Below are positions 1-6,844 of a DNA stretch of 8,613 nucleotides, in pieces. This stretch comes from Bacteroidales bacterium. GTDB lineage: Bacteria > Bacteroidota > Bacteroidia > Bacteroidales > NBLH01. The stretch covers positions 1 through 8,613 of the forward strand of contig JAKIUH010000177.1 in assembly GCA_021647685.1 (NCBI GenBank). Reading direction: 5' to 3'. How positions within the stretch are numbered: the first letter of the stretch is position 1; each line of letters starts with the position of its first letter. The translations under genes and the position numbers were made by a program. Under the pieces are notes generated by a model. That model was not told the origin of the DNA. It saw only the letters and a list, made by a program, of their open reading frames with translations, and searched no databases.

Positions 1-1
1 A

Positions 2-244
2 GGTGAAATTTTGGAAAAAATGCTCCCTGAAATTGAACGAACCGTTTCTTTAATTACCGAAGTGGTTGGTTCAAATATTGAACAATTTAATGGCGCAAAA
101 CAAATTAACAGTTCAATACAGCAACTTAATGATATTACTCAAGTAAATGCAGCTGCATCGGAAGAGATTTCCGCATCAATTATTGAACTGGCTCAACAAA
201 CTGAAAATCTGAAAGAAATAGCGTCTTATTTTAAAATTGTGTAG
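2..244 (+). CDS. Methyl-accepting chemotaxis protein, C-terminal fragment (5' end outside window)
   Basis: The reading frame is open from the left edge (codon 1 at base 2) to TAG at 242-244, giving the last 80 residues of a longer protein. The segment NAAASEEISASIIELAQQTENLKEIASYFKI is described by its key parts: an NAAASEEISAS core, a heptad-patterned helix and a hydrophobic SYFKI tail. This is the usual end of the MCP cytoplasmic signalling domain, the long antiparallel coiled coil that contacts CheA/CheW. The run of Q, N and E residues upstream fits the methylation/flexible helix. No CheR-tethering pentapeptide (NWETF-like) follows; the protein stops right after the coiled coil. Whether the missing part has membrane segments or a ligand-binding domain cannot be seen. 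The TTG at 11 and ATG at 20 are internal codons, not starts. Confidence 0.85.
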   Translation, partial: GEILEKMLPEIERTVSLITEVVGSNIEQFNGAKQINSSIQQLNDITQVNAAASEEISASIIELAQQTENLKEIASYFKIV

Positions 245-385
245 GCTTGCTGAAAAGCTCAGATGTGCATCTATTTTGGGTTTTGTGAAGTGCAGATGTA
301 TATAAATACTTCAAACTGAACAAAATACAAAAGAGGTGTGCAGCTGAGCAGCAAAAAAGATTATGATTTGTATATAATGAGTCTG

Positions 386-502
386 GTCTAAAAAGGTAAA
401 ATATTTGAAAAAGAACCCTGACAGGGTTTGTTAATTAATTGTGTAACAATTATTTATTTTTTCAATATTTTGAAAATACAACCCTGTCAGGGGTTTTTAG
501 AC
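386..502. repeat. Palindromic intergenic repeat pair (REP/BIME-like)
   Basis: Two copies of a short palindrome sit 66 bp apart. The left is AACCCTGACAGGGTT (414-428) and the right is AACCCTGTCAGGGG (480-493). The core CCCTGACAGGG at 416-426 is the exact reverse complement of 482-492. The pair is bracketed by a perfect 9-bp inverted repeat, GTCTAAAAA at 386-394 and TTTTTAGAC at 494-502. Each palindrome is also preceded by a similar AATATTT(T)GAAAA stretch (about 399-411 and 465-476), so direct and inverted symmetry are mixed. This arrangement resembles REP/BIME elements mobilised by RAYT transposases, which are common between Bacteroidota genes. No transposase is present here. The family assignment rests on appearance only. 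Confidence 0.5.
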
Positions 503-633
503 TAAGCTCATATAATAAATGTATGCTTTTTTCGGACATTGTATTTGAAAAGTTTGCATTTCGACCCAATAAAACAAACATAAAATATTGATTAATAACA
601 TATTTAGCGTTTTTCAGCATGCCCTATGTGATG

Positions 634-668
634 AAAAACGGAGAATAGTTCGTGGCTATCCTCCGTTT
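634..668 (-). terminator. Intrinsic terminator of the PKD/CHU_C gene
   Basis: Read on the minus strand, AAACGGAG (668-661) pairs perfectly with CTCCGTTT (643-636). After one mismatch the stem continues for four more pairs (659-656 with 648-645), leaving a 7-nt loop. The descending arm runs into five T residues (638-634). The structure lies 38 bp past the stop codon of the leftward gene at 706. A stem plus U tract in this place fits Rho-independent termination. Confidence 0.65.
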
Positions 669-705
669 AAGGGTAATTGCTCTTAAAACAATTATCGGGA
701 TAAGT

Positions 706-2001
706 TTATTTTTTATGCAATAAAGTTACATTTCCTTTAAAACTAAATTTTTGATTTCCTTCAAATTTTCCATGTACAATATATACATAAACACCTTCCG
801 GCATTAACCGGTTTTGATAATACCCGTTCCAACCATAGGAGATATCATTGCTTTTAAATACTTCTACGCCAAATTTACTGAATATTCTTAATTCATATTC
901 TTCAATCGTTCCTATATATTTAGGGAAAAACACATCGTTATATACATCCATCGGATTATAATAGCCGGATGCAGGACCATCTAAATTAGGTGTAAATGCA
1001 TTGGGAAATACAATTTTTTCATTTATATCAATTACTTTAACATTATTTAAAACTGCTGAATCAACACAGCCATCTTCTGACCAAATCTTCATACAAATAG
1101 TATAATCCCCTTTTTGCTTAAAGATATGTTGTCCGTTTTTCTCGTTTGAAACAGATTTATCCCCAAAACTCCATTCAACTTTAGATACATTTTTTGAGTA
1201 ATTGGGAATTTGAATTTTTTGACCTGTGAGAATTTCTGATTCATAAGGCCAAAGAATTTCAGCATGAGCTTGTTTATGAACGACTATAGAGTCAATAAAA
1301 CTAATTGCTACACCACCGGTACCCTTTGCTTTTAAGGTAATTTTATAAACTCCGGGATGCCGGTACGTATGTTGCGGCATAAAATCGTTTGATTTATTTC
1401 CATCGCCAAAATCCCACTCATAAGCAATTGCATGTTTACTTAAATTATTAATCTTAACGGTAAACGGAACGCAACCTTCTTTTTCATCCAAACTAAAAAC
1501 AGGAGCAGGAGCAGGTGAAGCCGGAGCTGTTAATTTTATTTGTTCAGACAGCTTTGCTTCGGCATCTTCAATAAGTTTAGCTCTTTTTGAAATTATAAGA
1601 GGAGCAGATTCTCTTTCTCTTATTAACTCATTATTCTTTTCAATCTTATCTATCTTTATTTTATTTTGTTCATTAAAATATTTTTGCGAATTGTTTTTAA
1701 TATCCTGCTTTTCAACTTCAATATTCTCTATTTTAATCTTCTTCTCAACCCTATATACAGAAGCTATTGGTTTTGTTAAATTATTCTTGTTTTCATTATT
1801 ATCTTTTAAGTGTGTAACGGCTAAAGTGATAATAGCAACAGTCATAGAAAAAAACAGAGTTTTTGAGAAACTTGAATTTAAAAACCTTCTGACTTTTAAT
1901 TTAGTATTAATAGTATTCCATACTTTTTCGGAAGGTTCTACATGATAGTCCTCAAATTTTGATTTGAATAAATCTTCAATATTTTGAAATTCTTTTTTCA
2001 T
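706..2001 (-). CDS. Probable membrane-bound anti-sigma/sensor protein with two PKD domains and a T9SS type B C-terminal domain
   Basis: The protein has 431 residues. Residues 1-46 are polar; the stretch with EDLFKSKFEDYHVEPSEKVW resembles the short cytoplasmic N-terminus seen in many Bacteroidota membrane proteins encoded beside ECF sigma factors. One membrane segment spans about 47-65 and has no signal-peptidase site after it. Then come a K/E/N-rich stalk (66-155), an Ala-Pro linker (158-167), PKD domain 1 (about 168-242, core EWDFGDG at 195-201), PKD domain 2 (about 248-325, core EWSFGD at 276-281) and a CHU_C/TIGR04131-like domain (330-430, FPNAFTPN...NDVFFP, then WNGYY and GVYVY). This last domain normally directs T9SS type B export. 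The gene follows the sigma gene by 37 bp, so co-transcription is likely. The anti-sigma role is inferred from position and topology; a structural surface protein with an uncleaved anchor is the alternative. Confidence 0.75.
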   Translation of the reverse strand: MKKEFQNIEDLFKSKFEDYHVEPSEKVWNTINTKLKVRRFLNSSFSKTLFFSMTVAIITLAVTHLKDNNENKNNLTKPIASVYRVEKKIKIENIEVEKQDIKNNSQKYFNEQNKIKIDKIEKNNELIRERESAPLIISKRAKLIEDAEAKLSEQIKLTAPASPAPAPVFSLDEKEGCVPFTVKINNLSKHAIAYEWDFGDGNKSNDFMPQHTYRHPGVYKITLKAKGTGGVAISFIDSIVVHKQAHAEILWPYESEILTGQKIQIPNYSKNVSKVEWSFGDKSVSNEKNGQHIFKQKGDYTICMKIWSEDGCVDSAVLNNVKVIDINEKIVFPNAFTPNLDGPASGYYNPMDVYNDVFFPKYIGTIEEYELRIFSKFGVEVFKSNDISYGWNGYYQNRLMPEGVYVYIVHGKFEGNQKFSFKGNVTLLHKK

Positions 2002-2022
2002 ACAATTTAGAAAATATATTAG

Positions 2023-2038
2023 ATGAGCATTTGCTCAT
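2023..2038 (-). promoter_or_regulatory. Intercistronic inverted repeat between sigma and partner genes
   Basis: ATGAGCA (2023-2029) and TGCTCAT (2032-2038) form a perfect 7-bp inverted repeat separated by two bases, directly after the sigma gene's stop codon. In RNA this would be a small hairpin with six pairs and a 4-nt loop. There is no T tract, so it is not a standard terminator. It could modulate the ratio of sigma to partner protein through RNA processing or stability, but it may also be chance. Confidence 0.35.
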
Positions 2039-2605
2039 TTATGCTGTTTTTGTTTCTTTTTTAGCTTCACGTTTTAATTGGCTCAATTTTTTTCTAATTA
2101 ACTTTTTAGCTCTTGAATATTGAGATTTTGATGTATTTATATCAATTTCAAGCAGTGCACTTATCTCTTTATGTTTATAGCCTTCAATCGCATACAGATT
2201 AAATATCATTTTGTAACCTTCGGGTAAAGAATTGATTACTTTTAACAATTCATCTCCGGTAAATTCAGAATCCTTATAACTTTCATTTTCAAATTTAGTT
2301 TCCTGAACATCCCCAATATCATAGTGATATTTGTTATGTTTTAAATTTTTATGATAATGGGTAATTGCTGTATTTACAATCACTCTTTTCATCCAGCCTT
2401 CAAAAGAACCTCTGCCTTCAAATTCATTTATTTTTATAAAAATTTTCAAAAAACCTTCCTGTAAAATATCTTCTGCCTCAGAACGCTCATAAACATAACG
2501 CATACAAATACCCAAAAACAAGCCGGCATACCTATCGTATAGTATTTTTTGTGCCTTGCTGTTTTGTTTTTTGCATTGCTCAATTAATTCTTTCTCGTTC
2601 ATCAT
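2039..2605 (-). CDS. ECF-family RNA polymerase sigma factor
   Basis: The protein has 188 residues, the normal length for an ECF (group 4) sigma-70 factor. Region 2 covers about 22-90, with the characteristic AEDILQEGFLKIF helix at 44-56 and the -10-recognition part FEGRGSFEGWMKRVIVNTA (62-80). Region 4 covers about 118-175, with LPEGYKMIFNLYAIEGYKHKEIS (127-149) leading into a helix-turn-helix ending SKSQYSRAKKLIRKKL (159-174), which reads the -35 element. A Lys-rich tail (175-188) follows. There is no region 3 or 1.1. Two adjacent Met codons (2605 and 2602) are possible starts; neither has a convincing Shine-Dalgarno sequence, as is usual in Bacteroidota. The downstream membrane protein, 37 bp away, is the probable regulator. 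The target regulon cannot be read from the window. Confidence 0.93.
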   Translation of the reverse strand: MMNEKELIEQCKKQNSKAQKILYDRYAGLFLGICMRYVYERSEAEDILQEGFLKIFIKINEFEGRGSFEGWMKRVIVNTAITHYHKNLKHNKYHYDIGDVQETKFENESYKDSEFTGDELLKVINSLPEGYKMIFNLYAIEGYKHKEISALLEIDINTSKSQYSRAKKLIRKKLSQLKREAKKETKTA

Positions 2606-2650
2606 AGCGCTATCACTTATATGACCTTATTGCTGAAAAAATGGTTGCAT

Positions 2651-2670
2651 TTATAAAACATGTTTTATAA
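2651..2670. promoter_or_regulatory. Perfect 20-bp palindrome upstream of the sigma gene, candidate operator
   Basis: The half-site TTATAAAACA (2651-2660) is followed at once by its exact reverse complement (2661-2670). It lies in the 79-bp gap between the stop of the 273-residue protein gene and the start of the sigma gene, 46 bp before the sigma ATG. Zero spacing gives a poor RNA hairpin but a good binding site for a dimeric protein, possibly the autoregulator of the sigma operon. No T tract immediately follows it on the minus strand, so a terminator is less likely. Confidence 0.45.
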
Positions 2671-2684
2671 GAGCTGTATGCTTC

Positions 2685-3506
2685 TTATTTTTTTATCCAT
2701 TTTTTTAAATCTTCAAAAGAAAATACTTTATTATTATCTGCTTTTTCGCCTAGATGTCGAATAATTCCCAATTTTTGAGGCACAATAATATCAGCTTTCC
2801 CCTTTGTGCCGTTCTTTAAGGTATAGCTCACATCCAGAATTTCAATATAATTAGCGGTGTAGTCTTTTAATATACCGGAATATTTTAACAGTTGCTCACC
2901 TTTTATCAGTTCAAAAACTACTTTGTGTCCAATATATCTTTCCAATATCGGGTCAAATGCCGAGCCTACCGATTCAATAATGTTTTGATTAATTTGTTTC
3001 AAATATTTATCCTGCGATTTAAGAAAAGCACCTGCCGAGCTGCTTTTTTGAAATTGTGTCACCATAGCATTGGCAAGTTCGGTTAATGAGTCGCTAATGG
3101 TTTTAAAAATATTTTGAATTTTTCGTTTTATTCTTTTAAAAATCGAAGGATTATAAGTGCGCCTAAGTTCTTTTTCCCGTTCTTTTTTACCTTCATCGCT
3201 TAAGCGATTGTGAAAACGTATTAGCGCTTGTATTTGCGGATATTCGTATTTATAAAAAATATAGCTTGAAAGAATATTTTGGGTAGTTTCGTCTTGTTTT
3301 TCATCTGTATAAATAAATTCCAATCCGGTATTTTCAACACGTAGTATGCCCTCGCCGGCAATTTCTCCATTTGTTTTTTCTAAAATTACCGGATCGTTGT
3401 TAAAATCATACAAACATTTATCGCGTTTCACTCTGCGCGAAAAAGCACTAATAAGCGCAGCCGTTAGTATAACTACAATAGTTACCGTAAATGAATCCAA
3501 TACCAT
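2685..3506 (-). CDS. Membrane-anchored protein of unknown function
   Basis: I do not recognise a named family for this 273-residue protein. A single N-terminal membrane segment (about 4-23) is followed by the basic stretch SRRVKRDK (23-30). By the positive-inside rule this places the rest in the cytoplasm. Two segments look like small beta-barrel strands with the pattern hydrophobic-KNG-x-GIL-x-hydrophobic: 38-66 (PVILEKTNGEIAGEGILRV start) and 192-227 (IGHKVVFELIKGEQLLKYSGI, then ILKDYTANYIEILDV). They resemble Sm-like folds, though only weakly. Between them is a very basic, helical region (103-135) and a polar helical region (136-180). The gene starts 37 bp after the nitroreductase stop, so the two may share a transcript. 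A 79-bp gap with a palindrome separates it from the sigma gene. Confidence 0.8.
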   Translation of the reverse strand: MVLDSFTVTIVVILTAALISAFSRRVKRDKCLYDFNNDPVILEKTNGEIAGEGILRVENTGLEFIYTDEKQDETTQNILSSYIFYKYEYPQIQALIRFHNRLSDEGKKEREKELRRTYNPSIFKRIKRKIQNIFKTISDSLTELANAMVTQFQKSSSAGAFLKSQDKYLKQINQNIIESVGSAFDPILERYIGHKVVFELIKGEQLLKYSGILKDYTANYIEILDVSYTLKNGTKGKADIIVPQKLGIIRHLGEKADNNKVFSFEDLKKWIKK

Positions 3507-3543
3507 ATTTTAATTTATTTGAATCCGTATTTTAATCAAAAAT

Positions 3544-4131
3544 CTATTCTATAATCAAATCATTTAGAGTCCGTTTTGGAACAAAATGATTTCCTTTATT
3601 ATCACGATAATACCTTATATCACCTTCCTTATCCACATCTTTAATTACAATACTTTCTTTTGGTTTTCCCAATGCCAATACAAGCATTATCTCTAAATGT
3701 TCAGGTAAATTTATTGCTTCAATTAATTCATTTTTCTTAAAAGCAGCAATAGTACAACCGCCAAAACCCATTTCAACAGCACCCAAAAGCATCGACTGTG
3801 CAACATAGCCCGAAGCAGTGTACAGATAATCTTTTGCAATATCAGGACTGATTTTTTTATCGGCTAAAATAAAGAGATAAGCTGCCGGTCGTTCACCTTT
3901 TTCAGGTCCTTTCCAATCTTTCAGATAGCCTGCCCATGCAAGTGTAGGAAAAACCTTTTCGTTAAGGACTCTATCATTAACAATTTTAAATTTTAAGGCT
4001 TGCAAATTTTTGGGCGAAGGAGTCATTCGCGCCAAATCAACTAAGCCTGTTAATTGTTGTCTGCTGATTTCAACTTCTTCGTAAAATCGACGATAGCTCC
4101 GGTTTTTATACACTATTTCTTTTATGGTCAT
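3544..4131 (-). CDS. Nitroreductase-family FMN-dependent oxidoreductase
   Basis: The protein has 195 residues, a typical single-domain length for the NADH:FMN nitroreductase superfamily, whose members act as cytoplasmic homodimers with FMN at the dimer interface. FMN-contact motifs are in order: the N-terminal RSYRRF (11-16), SPKNLQALKF (39-48), the glycine-rich GFGGCTIAAF (122-131) and ALGKPKE (153-159). The C-terminal NHFVPKRTLNDLI (181-193) is a usual end of this subgroup. The natural substrate (nitro compound, quinone or other) cannot be told from sequence. The gene is divergent from the mannosidase gene and 37 bp upstream of the 273-residue membrane protein, with which it may be co-transcribed. 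The ATG at 4131 is the natural start because it places the RSYRR motif at the usual distance. Confidence 0.9.
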   Translation of the reverse strand: MTIKEIVYKNRSYRRFYEEVEISRQQLTGLVDLARMTPSPKNLQALKFKIVNDRVLNEKVFPTLAWAGYLKDWKGPEKGERPAAYLFILADKKISPDIAKDYLYTASGYVAQSMLLGAVEMGFGGCTIAAFKKNELIEAINLPEHLEIMLVLALGKPKESIVIKDVDKEGDIRYYRDNKGNHFVPKRTLNDLIIE

Positions 4132-4223
4132 AATTTTAATATTTGAATAATTTTACTACGAAAATATTGTTTTTTTATTTTAATTGATGATAATTATTTA
4201 AATTTATCAAAAAATAGTGCATT
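4132..4223. promoter_or_regulatory. Divergent promoter region, nitroreductase (-) and mannosidase (+)
   Basis: This 92-bp, extremely AT-rich spacer must hold the leftward and rightward promoters unless they lie inside genes. The best matches to the Bacteroidota -7 box are imperfect. TATTTTTTG on the minus strand (4217-4209) and TAATATTTG on the plus strand (4137-4145) each have three rather than two bases between TA and TTTG. No convincing -33 TTTG was found for either. No operator or riboswitch-like fold was seen. Confidence 0.3.
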
Positions 4224-6803
4224 ATGAGAATAAAAATATTCTTCCCGCCGGTTATTTTTTTGTTGATATTTTCTTTAATTGCTTGTAAAGATAAGCCAAA
4301 AACTGATATAACTGTTCTGAGACTGTCATCAAACTGGCAATTTAAAAATGTAAAAGACAGCAGTTGGCTCCCTGCACAGGTTCCCGGTACGGTTCATACG
4401 GATTTATTAGCCAACAAATTGATTCCCAACCCCTTTTACGGACAAAACGAGGAAAAATTACAATGGATAGAAAATGAAGACTGGGAATATGAAACCCGCT
4501 TTAATCTTGGTGATGAACTATTGGATAAAAATCATATTGAAATAGATTTTCAGGGCTTGGATACCTATGCAACTGTTTATCTGAACGGAACACTTATTTT
4601 GAAAGCTGATAATATGTTTCGTAAATGGAAGGTTTCCGTAAAGAAATACCTGAAAAAGAAGAACAATATCCTGAAAATCGTGTTTTATTCACCCATGAAG
4701 ATAAATATTCCCAAAGTTGATAATTTACCTTATCATTTGCCGGCAGGAAACGACCGCCACAAGAAAAAAGTAAGTGTATTTATTCGTAAAGCACCTTATC
4801 ATTTTGGCTGGGACTGGGGTCCGCGCTTTGTAACAGCAGGTATCTGGCGACCCGTATCTCTTAAAGCATGGAATACAGCTCAAATTACCGATTTTCAAAT
4901 CTACCAAATTTCTGTATCGGATAAAAAAGCATTGCTGAAAGCAAAAACAGAATTTAATAGTGATAATAACCGTCAATTAAAAGCCTTTTTATATCAAAAT
5001 GATAAAATAATTGCTGAAAAACAGCTCAACGCAAAAAAAGGCAAAAATCAATTTGAAATTAAGTTCGATATAAATAATCCACAACTTTGGTGGACAAACG
5101 GACAGGGTAAAGCATATTTATATAATTTTAAAATACAAATTACGGACGGAAAGAAATTAATCGACCAAAAGTCTGCTCGCTTTGGAATCCGCACGATAGA
5201 AATCGTGCAAGAACCGGACTCCGCAGGAAAAAGTTTTTACTTTAAACTCAACGGAGTTCCGGTTTTTATGAAAGGAGCCAATTATATCCCACAGGATAAT
5301 TTTTTGCCGCGTGTAGATACAACGCGTTACCAAAATCTGATTAATGCAGCCAAAAATGCAGGAATGAACATGCTGCGTGTTTGGGGCGGCGGAATTTACG
5401 AAAACGATATTTTTTATGATTTATGTGATGAAAACGGGATATTGGTTTGGCAAGATTTTATGTTTTCATGCAGTATGTATCCCGGCGATACGGCATTTTT
5501 AAATAATGTGCGAAACGAAGCCTATAATAATGTGAAACGCTTGCGCAATCATCCGAGTATTGCCCTTTGGTGCGGGAATAATGAAATGCAAATTGCATGG
5601 GAGCGCTGGGGCTATCAAACTACCTTTAAATACAGTAAAGCCGATTCTTCAAAAATATATAATGATTATTTAAAAGTATTTCACGATTTACTACCTACGG
5701 TAGTAAACAAGTTGGACAGTGGTCGTTTTTATTGGGAATCATCTCCCAATTCGGCACCAAAAGGCTGGACAGAAGAAGCACGCAGCGGCGATATGCACTA
5801 TTGGGATGTGTGGTGGGGAAAAAAGCCTTTTTCGGCATACGTAGAAAATACCGGCAGATTTATGAGCGAGTACGGTTTTCAATCTTTTCCTGTAATGAGT
5901 ACCCTTAAAAGTTTTGCTCCGGACAGCAGTTTGTACTTAGTTTCGCCTGTACTGAAAGCGCACAATAAGCACCCTGTTGGTTTTGAAACCATTGACGAAT
6001 ATATGCGCAGAAATTATCATGTACCGACAGATTTTTTCAATTATGTATTTATAAGTCAATTACTACAAGCTGAGGGAATGAAAACGGCTATTGAAGCCTA
6101 CCGCCGTGCAATGCCGTACTGTATGGGCAGCCTGTATTGGCAATTAAACGATTGCTGGCCTGTGGTTTCTTGGTCGAGCATTGATTATTACGGCAGATGG
6201 AAGGCTTTTCATTATTATTTAAAAAAACTCTATGCGCCGGTTTTGGTTTCGCCTCAATTTAAAAATGATACATTAAATGTTTATTTGATTTCCGATTATC
6301 TGAAAGATGAAAATGTTACAGTTAGTTTACAATTGATGGATTTTTATGGTAAAGACTTGTGGCACAAAGATTTTAAGCAAAAAATGAAAGCCAATACTTC
6401 TGAAAAGATTTTTGAAAAAGATTTTACCGGAATTATTGAAAAATACGATAAACAAAGGATTTTTTTGCATATTTCCATCAAACAAAATGGTAAACTATTG
6501 GCTGATAACTATCTGTTTTTTGCAAAAATAAAAGATTTGATTTTGCCGCATTCTCATATACAAACAAATATTATTCAAAAAGACGGCAAATACGGCATTC
6601 AAATAATGGCTGATGTGTTCGTGAAAAATCTTTATTTAGATTATCCTGATGATAAAGGTGTTTTTTCGGATAATTATTTTGATATGTTGCCCGGTGAAGT
6701 GAAAACCGTTTGGTTTAATACAGAAAATGCCGGTAAGGAAATTCAAAAAGTACGTATAAAATCATTAATTGAGCGTTTTAATGTGCCTAATTTGAGAAGA
6801 TAA
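4224..6803 (+). CDS. Lipoprotein beta-mannosidase, glycoside hydrolase family 2
   Basis: The protein has 859 residues, the usual length of GH2 beta-mannosidases, which remove terminal beta-mannosyl residues from mannan oligosaccharides or N-glycan cores with retention. A signal sequence (1-20) ends in a lipobox with the acylated Cys at 21 (FSLIAC), followed by KDKPK, so the enzyme is membrane-anchored; periplasm or surface cannot be decided. The N-terminal sugar-binding-like domain (about 33-215) contains the beta-mannosidase signature FGWDWGPRFVTAGIWRP (194-210). An Ig-like domain follows (about 216-325), then a TIM barrel (about 335-690). In the barrel, the acid/base is Glu454 (WCGNNE, 449-454) and the nucleophile is Glu549 (FMSEYGFQS, 546-554). 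SLYWQLNDCWP lies near 635-650. C-terminal beta domains finish the protein. No SusC/SusD partner is in the window. Confidence 0.94.
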   Translation: MRIKIFFPPVIFLLIFSLIACKDKPKTDITVLRLSSNWQFKNVKDSSWLPAQVPGTVHTDLLANKLIPNPFYGQNEEKLQWIENEDWEYETRFNLGDELLDKNHIEIDFQGLDTYATVYLNGTLILKADNMFRKWKVSVKKYLKKKNNILKIVFYSPMKINIPKVDNLPYHLPAGNDRHKKKVSVFIRKAPYHFGWDWGPRFVTAGIWRPVSLKAWNTAQITDFQIYQISVSDKKALLKAKTEFNSDNNRQLKAFLYQNDKIIAEKQLNAKKGKNQFEIKFDINNPQLWWTNGQGKAYLYNFKIQITDGKKLIDQKSARFGIRTIEIVQEPDSAGKSFYFKLNGVPVFMKGANYIPQDNFLPRVDTTRYQNLINAAKNAGMNMLRVWGGGIYENDIFYDLCDENGILVWQDFMFSCSMYPGDTAFLNNVRNEAYNNVKRLRNHPSIALWCGNNEMQIAWERWGYQTTFKYSKADSSKIYNDYLKVFHDLLPTVVNKLDSGRFYWESSPNSAPKGWTEEARSGDMHYWDVWWGKKPFSAYVENTGRFMSEYGFQSFPVMSTLKSFAPDSSLYLVSPVLKAHNKHPVGFETIDEYMRRNYHVPTDFFNYVFISQLLQAEGMKTAIEAYRRAMPYCMGSLYWQLNDCWPVVSWSSIDYYGRWKAFHYYLKKLYAPVLVSPQFKNDTLNVYLISDYLKDENVTVSLQLMDFYGKDLWHKDFKQKMKANTSEKIFEKDFTGIIEKYDKQRIFLHISIKQNGKLLADNYLFFAKIKDLILPHSHIQTNIIQKDGKYGIQIMADVFVKNLYLDYPDDKGVFSDNYFDMLPGEVKTVWFNTENAGKEIQKVRIKSLIERFNVPNLRR

Positions 6804-6844
6804 AAATTTACCAAAAGTTAAAAAAAACACAAAAGCTATAGTGC

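Larger units (their letters stand above)
245..705. other. Convergent intergenic region, 461 bp, no gene seen
   Basis: This spacer lies between the 3' ends of the chemotaxis gene (+) and the PKD/CHU_C gene (-). No credible small gene was found on either strand. It contains a pair of palindromic repeats at 386-502, and two overlapping hairpins at 608-640 and 636-668. The second hairpin looks like the terminator of the leftward gene. No clear intrinsic terminator for the chemotaxis gene was found just after its stop codon. Confidence 0.6.

Noticed and set aside
1691..1945. Open frame of 84 codons on the plus strand
   Set aside because: It is antisense to the stalk and membrane part of the PKD/CHU_C gene, and its hydrophobic product reflects the complement of Lys/Glu/Asn codons. 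No start signal or family pattern.
706..2001. Interpretation as ordinary T9SS-secreted gliding protein
   Set aside because: The hydrophobic segment starts near residue 47 behind a polar N-terminus and lacks a signal-peptidase site, unlike normal T9SS cargo, and the gene directly follows an ECF sigma gene.
2892..3086. Open frame of 64 codons on the plus strand
   Set aside because: Antisense to the 273-residue membrane protein, whose frame is longer and has coherent features.
4725..4976. Open frame of 83 codons on the minus strand
   Set aside because: Lies wholly inside the beta-mannosidase gene over conserved motifs (FGWDWGP region), so it is a shadow frame.
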